From an uncultured Oscillospiraceae bacterium (lineage in GTDB: Bacteria > Bacillota > Clostridia > Oscillospirales > Oscillospiraceae), in assembly GCA_934646185.1 (NCBI GenBank), contig CAKUEH010000012.1:5359-69358 (forward strand): DNA of 64,000 nt, read 5' to 3'. Position numbers and translations under genes: made by a program. Positions within the stretch are counted from its first letter, which is position 1. Each line of letters begins with the position of its first letter. The notes under the pieces are model-generated. The model ran no database searches. It saw nothing but the letters and a program-made list of their open reading frames with translations, and was not told where the DNA came from. This document shows, piece by piece, positions 8,212 to 14,898 of this stretch.

Positions 8212-8865
8212 TCAGTCTTGTTTTCTCGGCGCGGCAAACGCCGCGTAAACAACGTCCGACGCGCCTGCCTGCAGCAGCGTGCGGCTGCACTCTGCCAGCG
8301 TTGCGCCGGTCGTTACAATGTCGTCGATGATGAGAACGCGCTTTCCCGCAAAGCGCTCGGGCTTTTCGGCCCGGTACGCGCCGGAGACGTTTGCCCGCCG
8401 CTGTTCGGCACCTGCGAGCGTGGACTGCGCGGGCGGATCCTTGATCTTCCGCAGCGTCTGCACGGGTTCCAGTCCGAGCCGGGTCCCGATCTCGCGGCAC
8501 AGAAGCACCGACTGGTCATAGCCGCGCCTGCGCTTTCTTGCGCGGCTGACCGGCGCCCAGGTGAGCACGTCGTATGTTTCCGCGAGCTTATCGCGGATCG
8601 TGTGGGCCATCCATGCGCCGTAGGTCTGCGCGTAAAACGCCGTCCCGCCGAATTTGAAGCGCAGGAACGACTCGCGCAGCTTCCCCTCGTAGAAAAAGCT
8701 GACCACGCCGCCGCTCGTAAAGCGCACGGAGGGCGCCGCACCGTCAAACTCCGGGAGCGTGTCCATGCAGCGCGGGCACACCGGGCCCTTTGCCGTCAGG
8801 AGTCTGCCGCAGACGACGCATTTCGGCGGGTAGAGCAGATCAAGCAGCCACGAAAGAACGCTCAT
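8212..8865 (-). CDS. comF: ComF family phosphoribosyltransferase-like protein
   Basis: The 217-residue protein has the ComF layout: an N-terminal zinc ribbon (C16-x-x-C19 and C30-x-x-C33) and a C-terminal type I phosphoribosyltransferase fold with the PRPP loop RVLIIDDIVTTGAT (176-189). In naturally competent bacteria ComF helps single-stranded DNA handling after uptake. Its start overlaps the recD2 stop as ATGA, which implies translational coupling to a DNA helicase. A competence role is inferred from the family; no other com genes are in view. Confidence 0.92.
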   Translation of the reverse strand: MSVLSWLLDLLYPPKCVVCGRLLTAKGPVCPRCMDTLPEFDGAAPSVRFTSGGVVSFFYEGKLRESFLRFKFGGTAFYAQTYGAWMAHTIRDKLAETYDVLTWAPVSRARKRRRGYDQSVLLCREIGTRLGLEPVQTLRKIKDPPAQSTLAGAEQRRANVSGAYRAEKPERFAGKRVLIIDDIVTTGATLAECSRTLLQAGASDVVYAAFAAPRKQD

Positions 8866-11069
8866 GCCTTGCCCTCCAGCCGGAGCTTGAGACCGGAATA
8901 GCGCCGCTGGCGGCGGTCGTTGCGCGTCATGGCGGCGACGGTCTCCTCATTGCCGACGATGATCAGCAGCTCTCGCGCACGGGTGATGGCGGTATACAGA
9001 ACGCTGCGCGTCAGGAGCATCTGCGGCCCGCCGCAGAGCGACAGGATGACCGCGCGGTATTCGCTGCCCTGGCTTTTATGGACGGTCATGGCATAGGCCG
9101 GCTCCAGCTCGGAGAGCATGTCGAAGGCGTATTCCGCCGTCCGGTCGTCAAACTGGACGGTCATGGTCTCGTCCTGAAAGCTGATGTCCGTGACGGTGCC
9201 GATATCGCCGTTGAAAATGCCCGTTCCCGCGCCGAGTCCGTCGGCCCGTTTCCACATTATATCATAGTTATTCCGGATTTGCATTACCCGATCGCCGGTC
9301 CGGAAGGAAAAATCTCCATGTTTTTTTTCTTTTTTGCCCTCCGCGGGCGGATTGAGCACGGCCTGCAGCGCAAGATTCAGGGCCTTTGTGCCCGTCTCGT
9401 GCTTGCGGCTGGGGCTGAGCACCTGAATGTCGGACGGCTGGATGCCCATGTTTTTCGGCAGCCGCGTCCGGCACAGCTCCTGTATGGTCGTCACGGCGGC
9501 GGCAGGGTCGCGGCGGCGCAGGAAGAAAAAGTCTCGGTCGGTCGCCGTGAGCACGGGGAGCTCTCCCTGATTGACCGCGTGGGCGTTCATGACGATGAGG
9601 CTCCTTCGTGCCTGCCGGAAGATCTCGGTCAGGCGGACGGTCTGCACCACGCCGCTGCGGATGAGGTCGGAAAAGACGTTTCCCGCGCCGACCGGCGGCA
9701 GCTGATCCGGGTCGCCGACCAGAAGCAGGCGGCAGCCGGGCTTCAGTGCCTTCAGAAGCGACGCCATGAGCTGCAAGTCTACCATGGATGTCTCGTCCAC
9801 AATCATCGCGTCGCAGGAAAGCGGCGCGTCCTCGTCGTGGAAAAAGGCCATCCGGCCCGTCGCCTCGTCAAACTGCGCCTCTAAAAGCCGGTGGATGGTC
9901 GAGGCCTCGCGGCCCGTGACCTCGGAAAGCCTTTTCGCGGCCCGGCCTGTCGGCGCGGCCAGCTGCGTCTTGAGCTTCAGCGCGTCAAACAGCCGCAGAA
10001 TGCCGGACATGACCGTCGTCTTGCCCGTGCCGGGGCCGCCCGTCACGATCAGGAGCTGCCGGGAGGCCGCCGCGCGGATGGCGCTGCGCTGCTCCGGCGC
10101 GTAGTCGATGCCCTGCCGGGCCTCGATCTCCGCGACCAGATCGTCGATCCGTCCGGGCTCTGGGTATTCGCCGTCCGCCATGGATAGAATTCTCCGGCAG
10201 ACATACGTCTCCGCCTCGTAAAGCTCCGGCAGATAGCAGGCCGTGAGCCCTGCGACCGGGCTCAGCTCCATCCGTCCCTGCTCCTGCAGGCGGAGCATGC
10301 CGGCGTCGATCGTCTCGCCGTCCAGCTCGAGCAGCGCGCACGTCGCCGCGCGCAGCTTGTCCTGCGGGATAAACGTGTGGCCCGCGCCGAGATTGTAGGA
10401 TAATTCAAATAAAATGCCAGCCTCCACGCGCCGCTCGTCGTCGGCGCTGACGCCGAGGGCGATGGCAAAGGCGTCGACCTGCGAGAAATCCGCGCGGTAA
10501 TAGCCGTCGGTCAGCAGATACGGGTCGTCGCGCAGCGCTTCCTGCGCAAGCTCGCCGTAGGCGCGGTAGAGCCGCACGGCAAGCTGGGCCGGCAGGTGAT
10601 AAATGGTCAGAAATTCAATGAGACGCCGGATGCCGGACTGCCGCTGGAAGCTCTCGGACATCTCCTGCGCTTTTTTTTCGCTGATGCCGGGGATCTGCGT
10701 CAGCTGCATGGGATCCTGCTCCAGCACGTTCAGACTCTGCTCGCCGAAGCGGGCGACGATCTTCTCCGCCATTTTCGGCCCGATGCCCTTGACGGCGCGG
10801 GAGGACAAAAACGCCAGGATCTCGCTCACCGTCTCCGGCATGAGGCGCTCTAAAAACTCGGCCTCAAACTGCTGGCCGAACGACTGGTGGCGCGTCCAGC
10901 GGCCGACAATGGCAAGCCGCTCGCCCACGACGCACATGGGGATGGTGCCGACGACGGTGACGCTTTCCCCCTGCTCCGTGCGGACCTTCAGTACACAGTA
11001 GCCGTTTTCCGGATTCTGATAAATGACCGCCAGAACGGTCCCCTGTATCATTTGCGATTCCTGTTCCAT
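8862..11069 (-). CDS. recD2: ATP-dependent RecD2-like DNA helicase
   Basis: The 735-residue protein is a RecD2 (RecD/TraA class) SF1B 5'-3' helicase of the type found without RecBC. It has an N-terminal OB-like region (about 1-75), helix-hairpin-helix motifs (VKGIGPKMAEKI near 90-105 and LTQIPGISEKKA), Walker A VTGGPGTGKTT (about 341-351), the DE-box IVDETSMVD, and a C-terminal UvrD-like motif AYAMTVHKSQGSEY. The start at 11069 has GGGAG overlapping the stop of the preceding small gene; longer in-frame starts run into that gene. It probably acts in replication-fork or mismatch-linked repair. Confidence 0.93.
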   Translation of the reverse strand: MEQESQMIQGTVLAVIYQNPENGYCVLKVRTEQGESVTVVGTIPMCVVGERLAIVGRWTRHQSFGQQFEAEFLERLMPETVSEILAFLSSRAVKGIGPKMAEKIVARFGEQSLNVLEQDPMQLTQIPGISEKKAQEMSESFQRQSGIRRLIEFLTIYHLPAQLAVRLYRAYGELAQEALRDDPYLLTDGYYRADFSQVDAFAIALGVSADDERRVEAGILFELSYNLGAGHTFIPQDKLRAATCALLELDGETIDAGMLRLQEQGRMELSPVAGLTACYLPELYEAETYVCRRILSMADGEYPEPGRIDDLVAEIEARQGIDYAPEQRSAIRAAASRQLLIVTGGPGTGKTTVMSGILRLFDALKLKTQLAAPTGRAAKRLSEVTGREASTIHRLLEAQFDEATGRMAFFHDEDAPLSCDAMIVDETSMVDLQLMASLLKALKPGCRLLLVGDPDQLPPVGAGNVFSDLIRSGVVQTVRLTEIFRQARRSLIVMNAHAVNQGELPVLTATDRDFFFLRRRDPAAAVTTIQELCRTRLPKNMGIQPSDIQVLSPSRKHETGTKALNLALQAVLNPPAEGKKEKKHGDFSFRTGDRVMQIRNNYDIMWKRADGLGAGTGIFNGDIGTVTDISFQDETMTVQFDDRTAEYAFDMLSELEPAYAMTVHKSQGSEYRAVILSLCGGPQMLLTRSVLYTAITRARELLIIVGNEETVAAMTRNDRRQRRYSGLKLRLEGKA

Positions 11070-11074
11070 GCTTC

Positions 11075-11383
11075 TTACTCCCGACATGCCGCGCAGGGGC
11101 GGTATTCCACGCAGGCATACTGCGCGGCCAGACGCTTTGCCAGCGCCGCGGTCTCCGGCGGCTCTTCTCCGCCCGCCAGGATCAGCCGCCCGCCCGAAAG
11201 GCCGCTCTCGCGCGACCAGACAAACGCCCGCACCTGCCGCTCGAGCTGCGGCTCGGACGCGGACAGGCGGTAGACGGTGACGGCCTCGCGCCTCTGCGGC
11301 AGGACGCACCAGCCCAGAAGCGCCCATACAATGAAAAGCAGCCCGGCAGACGCCAGCACCGCGCATACGATCATCCAGATCAT
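11075..11383 (-). CDS. Small single-pass membrane protein, unknown function
   Basis: The 102-residue protein has one hydrophobic segment near its N terminus (about 3-27) and a cytoplasmic-type tail rich in arginine, alanine and glutamate ending CAACRE. GGAGG lies eight bases before the ATG. It leads the recD2-comF-mreB operon, its stop only five bases from the recD2 start. I do not recognise the family. Similar short membrane genes often sit before recD2 in related genomes, but that is recollection and not shown here. Confidence 0.6.
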   Translation of the reverse strand: MIWMIVCAVLASAGLLFIVWALLGWCVLPQRREAVTVYRLSASEPQLERQVRAFVWSRESGLSGGRLILAGGEEPPETAALAKRLAAQYACVEYRPCAACRE

Positions 11384-11432
11384 CCCGCATCCCTCCGCGC
11401 TATTCTATGCGGCGGGACGCAGATCTGTGTTT

Positions 11433-11461
11433 ATTTTACTATAAAACCGGCACGTTTTCCA
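11433..11461 (-). promoter_or_regulatory. Possible promoter of the recD2-comF-mreB operon
   Basis: Minus strand: TGGAAA (11461-11456), 17-bp spacer, TAAAAT (11438-11433). The -35 is weak, and an overlapping TATAGT could serve as an alternative -10. Confidence 0.45.
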
Positions 11462-11471
11462 TAGCATTTAC

Positions 11472-11502
11472 AAAAAAAGCGCCCGGCAAAACACCGGACG
11501 CG
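11472..11502 (-). terminator. Terminator after the DUF554 gene
   Basis: Minus strand: stem GCGTCCGG/CCGGGCGC (one G-T pair) with a TGTTTTG loop, followed by seven T. Confidence 0.85.
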
Positions 11503-11512
11503 CGGGATAAGC

Positions 11513-12208
11513 TCACACCGGCAGGAAGGAGAACGCCCAGGTCAGCACCGGCGCAAAGAGCACGGCGGGCAGCAGATCGGCGGTCTTGATCTTTGTGAGG
11601 TGGAGCATGTTGAGCCCGATGGCGAGGATCATCACCGAGCCGCAGCACGTGATCTCCGCGATGGCTGCGTCGGACAGCAGCGGCGCGATGACGTGCGCCA
11701 GAAGGGCAAGCAGACCCTGATACACGAACAGGGGCACAGAGGAAAACAGCACGCCCAGCCCCAGCGAGACCGACAGCATGCACGACGAAATGCCGTCGAG
11801 CAGGGATTTTGTGAACAGCAGCTCATGGTCCTGCTTCAGACCCGCGTTGAAGCTGCCGAGGATCGCCATGGCCCCCACGCAGAACAGCAGCGAAGCCGTC
11901 ACGAAGCCCTCGGCGATGGGGGTGCTTTTCCCGCCGCGCTGAAACCGGCGCTCAAGTCTGCTGCCGAGACGCTCGATGCGGCCGTCGAGATCCAAAAGCG
12001 TCCCCACGGCGGTGCCGAGCACCATCGAGACGATCAGAACGAGCGTGTTTTCGCCCTTCAGCATCCCGCTGACGCCGATGTAGATCACGCACAGCGCGAT
12101 GGCGGTCATGATCGCGTTTGTGATTTTCTCCGGTATGCCCTTTTTCGCCAGCAGCCCGACGGAGCCTCCGGCAAGGATGGCCAGCGCGTTGACAAGAACC
12201 CCAAGCAT
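11513..12208 (-). CDS. DUF554 family membrane protein
   Basis: The 231-residue protein opens MLGVLVNALAILAGGSVGLL, the standard DUF554 (YdfK/YqgA-like) start, and has about six or seven hydrophobic segments with conserved glycines (GLGVLFSSVP). The family is widespread and has no established function; a transport or channel role is only guessed from topology. The start at 12208 has GAGAGG upstream. Upstream, the sequence ACGAT is repeated three times in tandem (about 12237-12252) near a possible -10 (TACGAT), but the -35 is poor. Confidence 0.88.
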   Translation of the reverse strand: MLGVLVNALAILAGGSVGLLAKKGIPEKITNAIMTAIALCVIYIGVSGMLKGENTLVLIVSMVLGTAVGTLLDLDGRIERLGSRLERRFQRGGKSTPIAEGFVTASLLFCVGAMAILGSFNAGLKQDHELLFTKSLLDGISSCMLSVSLGLGVLFSSVPLFVYQGLLALLAHVIAPLLSDAAIAEITCCGSVMILAIGLNMLHLTKIKTADLLPAVLFAPVLTWAFSFLPV

Positions 12209-12435
12209 GGATACGGCCTCTCTTCTGAAAAAATATCGTATCGTATCGTACCACACCTGCGGCGAAGAAGAAAGAGATTTTTCGCAAAGTGGAGGAAAAA
12301 CGCGAAAAAAGAGGGAAAATTCCGGTCGAATCAGGGACGATCTTCCAAAAAAGGTAGAAATCCAGAGCAAAATGTAGTATAATCGATCTATCTTGATTGA
12401 CAGCGCCCGCTTTTCGCGGGCGATTGGGAGTGCAT

Positions 12436-14223
12436 ATGAGACTACGCAGAACAAAGCGAATGCCCGCCGCGGCGAAGCGGAAGCTGCGCGCGAAGCGGCT
12501 TGCGCAGGCGAAGCGGTTTTTGCGCGAGCATACCTGGGGCGTGATGATCACGGTCCTGATCCTGATCGCGCTGATCCTGTTCGTCTGCGTGATCGCCGGG
12601 GCCTCGCCCAAAGCGCCTGCCGAGCCGGAGACGGCGCAGGATGAGACGCCGCGCTACGAGTCGGGCTTTATCTGCGCCATCACGACGCAGGTGCCGTATT
12701 ACACCGAGGAGCTCTCCGAGGCCGGGACGGTCGCGCGCGGCATGCAGATCACGTATTCGACCGACAAGTCTGTCGAGCGCGACGGCGTGCGGTATTACCT
12801 GACCTATTTCTCCACGCTCGACTGCGGCTACGTCTCCGAGGAAAACCTGACGCAGGATCCGGACGCCGTGATCGCCGAGAAGACCGTCTATGTCCGCACG
12901 CCGCAGAATCTGCGCCCGGACAAGGACTCGCTCGAGCTCGGGACGCTGGTCGAAAAGGGGACGGAGCTGCAGGTTCTGAGCTACGAGGGCACGACGAACG
13001 GCGTCGTCGATCTGTATCGGGTGTCCTATCAGGGCCAGACGGGCTACATCAGCGGCCAGTACGTCTCGACGGTGCAGGAGGAGGCCAACGATGTATACGA
13101 CCGCTTCGGCGTCTACGCCATCCACGCCGGACGCGGCGACAAATGGGGCGGCGGCGACGCGGAGAGCCTCGATTATTTCCCCCGCACCAAGGCCAATTTC
13201 GCAGACAACAAAATGCCGAACCCCTGCTACGCCATTTATCTCACCTGCGACCCGGCGATCTTAAAGGACATCGACAAGTACCTCGAATACGCAAAGTCCA
13301 CGAAGATCAACGCCTTTGTCGTCAACATCATGGACGGCACGTCCATCGGCTACGATTCGCCGGTGTACGAGGAATATTCCCCCACGGCGTACCAGTATGC
13401 CAATAATACCGTCGCGGAATATCAGGAGGTCATCCGGAAGATCAAGGACGCGGGCTTCTATGCCATCGGCCGTCTGACCACGTTCAACGACTCCTTCTTC
13501 TGCCAGGATCACCCGGAATACGCCATTGCCGACGGCTCCGGCGAGCCGCTGTACGTCGCGGCCAGCTACTGGCCGAGCGCGTTCTGCCGCTACGTGTGGG
13601 AGTATAAGGTCGCGCTGGCCATCGACGCGGTCGAGACCATGGGCTTCGACGAGATCCAGTTCGACTACGTCCGCTTCCCGGACAACACCGACCAATACGA
13701 AGCCTCGGGCGATATCGACTTCCGCAACGAATACGGCGAGACGAAGGCGCAGGCCATCCAGCGCTTTCTGATGTACGCCACAGATATTCTGCACGAATAC
13801 GGTGTGTACGTCGGCGCGGACGTCTTCGGCGAGACGAGCGGCAACTATGTCACGGCCTACGGCCAGTACTGGCCTGCCATCAGCAACGTCGTCGACGTGA
13901 TCTCCGGCATGCCGTATCCCGACCATTTTGCCCGCAACGGCACGTACCGCCCGTGGGAGCATCCGTATGAGACGCTGCTCGACTGGGCCGAATCCGCTGC
14001 CAAGCGGCAGGCCGAAACGCCCACGCCCGCGCTCGACCGCACGTGGATCCAGGCCTACAACGCCATCCAGCCGCCCTATAACGAATACAGCGTGCAGGAG
14101 ATCGGCGACGAGATCCGCGCGCTGAAGGAGGAGGGCCTGAACGGCGGCTTCATGGCCTGGAACGCCACCTGCAGCCTCGCCAAGCTCGAAGAGCTGCGCC
14201 CACTGTACGAGGCGCTGGAATAG
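12436..14223 (+). CDS. Membrane-anchored putative glycosidase (DUF4015) with SH3-like domain
   Basis: The 595-residue protein has a very basic 30-residue cytoplasmic start, one transmembrane segment (about 34-55), a region with SH3-like repeats (about 70-205, containing VYVRTPQNLRPD and VSYQGQTGYISGQYV), and a C-terminal TIM-barrel of the DUF4015 type (about 220-590). The barrel motif DEIQFDYVRFPD lies at about 404-415. Family members are predicted glycoside hydrolases acting on envelope polysaccharide; the substrate is unknown. The ATG at 12436 follows GGGAG. TATAAT at 12378-12383 is a probable -10 without a good -35. Confidence 0.88.
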   Translation: MRLRRTKRMPAAAKRKLRAKRLAQAKRFLREHTWGVMITVLILIALILFVCVIAGASPKAPAEPETAQDETPRYESGFICAITTQVPYYTEELSEAGTVARGMQITYSTDKSVERDGVRYYLTYFSTLDCGYVSEENLTQDPDAVIAEKTVYVRTPQNLRPDKDSLELGTLVEKGTELQVLSYEGTTNGVVDLYRVSYQGQTGYISGQYVSTVQEEANDVYDRFGVYAIHAGRGDKWGGGDAESLDYFPRTKANFADNKMPNPCYAIYLTCDPAILKDIDKYLEYAKSTKINAFVVNIMDGTSIGYDSPVYEEYSPTAYQYANNTVAEYQEVIRKIKDAGFYAIGRLTTFNDSFFCQDHPEYAIADGSGEPLYVAASYWPSAFCRYVWEYKVALAIDAVETMGFDEIQFDYVRFPDNTDQYEASGDIDFRNEYGETKAQAIQRFLMYATDILHEYGVYVGADVFGETSGNYVTAYGQYWPAISNVVDVISGMPYPDHFARNGTYRPWEHPYETLLDWAESAAKRQAETPTPALDRTWIQAYNAIQPPYNEYSVQEIGDEIRALKEEGLNGGFMAWNATCSLAKLEELRPLYEALE

Positions 14224-14251
14224 GCAGAGTGCCAGATACATACACACAAAT

Positions 14252-14285
14252 AAAGGCCCCCCTTGTGCCCAAGGGGAGCCTTTTG
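14252..14285 (+). terminator. Terminator of the DUF4015 gene
   Basis: A long hairpin (AAGGC-CCCCTTG against CAAGGGGAGCCTT, one mismatch, TGCC loop) runs into TTTTG. The next promoter begins one base later. Confidence 0.85.
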
Positions 14286-14314
14286 TTGACATTTTTCGAT
14301 TCGTTTGGTAAAAT
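14286..14314 (+). promoter_or_regulatory. Promoter of the Hol-Tox toxin mRNA
   Basis: TTGACA (14286-14291), 17-bp spacer, TAAAAT (14309-14314). Transcription should start near 14321, exactly where the terminal repeat GGCGCTGCCG begins. Confidence 0.88.
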
Positions 14315-14320
14315 AATACC

Positions 14321-14412
14321 GGCGCTGCCGATAAGCGGCAAGCGGTTAGTTCCCCTGACGTATGACAGGGGGCGCTTCTTGTCCCCTGATCTTCGGAAAG
14401 GGGGACTGCACA
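14321..14412 (+). promoter_or_regulatory. Toxin mRNA leader with alternative hairpins
   Basis: The leader holds three copies of one pairing block: CCCCTG (14352-14357), CAGGGG (14366-14371) and CCCCTG (14383-14388). The middle copy can pair with either neighbour. If it pairs with the first, the third is free to pair with the GGGGG Shine-Dalgarno (14400-14404). Such switching leaders are a common way to hold type I toxin mRNAs silent. A further stem, TGCCG/CGGCA, lies at the 5' end. The regulatory reading is inference. Confidence 0.6.
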
Positions 14413-14496
14413 ATGAGTACATCCGAAGTTTTACAGCTTTGCCTCGTGATCATTGGCATTTGTAGTTTGTTCGTTCAGATATACAAAAAGAAGTAA
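14413..14496 (+). CDS. Hol-Tox family putative holin-like type I toxin
   Basis: The 27-residue peptide opens MSTSEVLQLCLVIIGI and ends in YKKK: a short polar start, one hydrophobic helix (about 7-22) and a lysine tail. This is the build of the putative holin-like toxin family and related membrane-depolarising type I toxins. It is preceded by a GGGGG Shine-Dalgarno eight bases before the ATG, has a consensus promoter, and its stop codon lies inside the arm of a bidirectional terminator. A convergent promoter on the other strand supplies the expected antisense antitoxin. Toxicity itself is inferred. Confidence 0.85.
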   Translation: MSTSEVLQLCLVIIGICSLFVQIYKKK

Positions 14497-14535
14497 CCGC
14501 CCTAGCCTCCCAAGCTAACGGTTACCTCTTTTTGA
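14491..14535. terminator. Shared bidirectional terminator of toxin and antitoxin RNAs
   Basis: Outer stem GTAACCG/CGGTTAC and inner stem TAGC/GCTA with a CTCCCAA loop. The plus strand continues CTCTTTTTG and the minus strand TTCTTTTTG, so both convergent RNAs can end here. The toxin stop codon TAA is part of the left arm. Confidence 0.82.
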
Positions 14536-14544
14536 CTTAACCGC

Positions 14545-14573
14545 CAGGGAGCTAACCGTTTGCCGGCAGCGCC
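14545..14573 (-). repeat. Inverted copy of the toxin leader's 5' end
   Basis: Read on the minus strand this is GGCGCTGCCG, then GCAAACGGTTAG and CTCCCTG; the plus strand at 14321-14357 reads GGCGCTGCCG, then GCAAGCGGTTAG and TTCCCCTG with a seven-base insertion between. The two copies form the 5' ends of the two convergent RNAs and bracket the locus. Confidence 0.8.
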
Positions 14574-14585
14574 CTTGCTATGTTT

Positions 14586-14613
14586 ATTATACCAGACGGA
14601 TCCGATTTGTCAA
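14586..14613 (-). promoter_or_regulatory. Promoter of the antitoxin RNA
   Basis: Minus strand: TTGACA (14613-14608), 16-bp spacer, TATAAT (14591-14586), both hexamers perfect consensus. It is stronger than the toxin promoter, as expected for an unstable antitoxin RNA. Confidence 0.9.
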
Positions 14614-14816
14614 GCGCCGTCCTCCCGGGGGTTGGGAGGGCGGAAAATTTTTATGGGGATGCAACCTGCGCGGATTTTTTGCGTATAGACAGAGGAAGCG
14701 CACGGGGCGGGGGAGCGCGCGCCACAATATCTTGTGGCGGGTGTTACGTCTACCTCGCAACATGGGGCGAAAGGGGCTGAAATGCTTGGAAAAACAGACA
14801 TTTTCGTAAAAATTGG
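14614..14816. other. Intergenic stretch with two hairpins, no gene seen
   Basis: The stretch holds a GC-rich hairpin (14617-14643, CCGTCCTCCC against GGGAGGGCGG) followed by AAAATTTTT, and an 18-base palindrome GCCACAATATCTTGTGGC (14721-14738). The latter resembles a single NrdR-type box, but no nrd gene is near. No credible reading frame was found; a short open frame here lacks coding character. Confidence 0.5.
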
Positions 14817-14844
14817 TTGCAATTTTTAATTTTTATGGTAAACT
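14817..14844 (+). promoter_or_regulatory. Promoter of the SLH surface protein gene
   Basis: TTGCAA (14817-14822), 16-bp AT-rich spacer, TAAACT (14839-14844). The short leader carries a hairpin TGCGGC/GCCGCA just before the AGAGG ribosome binding site. Confidence 0.7.
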
Positions 14845-14898
14845 GATTACATAAAAATCTGCGGCTGCAACAGGCCGCAAATTGAAAGAGGTGCACTT

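Larger units (their letters stand above)
14485..14579 (-). ncRNA. Antisense RNA antitoxin of the Hol-Tox locus
   Basis: A minus-strand promoter at 14613-14586 should start a transcript near 14579 that ends just after the shared terminator, giving about 95 bases. It is complementary to the last codons of the toxin and the 3' end of its mRNA (about 14485-14535). Its first 30 bases repeat the toxin mRNA's own 5' end almost exactly. No reading frame of note is present. This is the arrangement of par/Fst-like type I antitoxins. Confidence 0.75.

Noticed and set aside
14580..14780. 66-codon plus-strand open frame after the toxin locus
   Set aside because: It starts inside the antitoxin promoter, spans two hairpins and has no ribosome site or recognisable composition.
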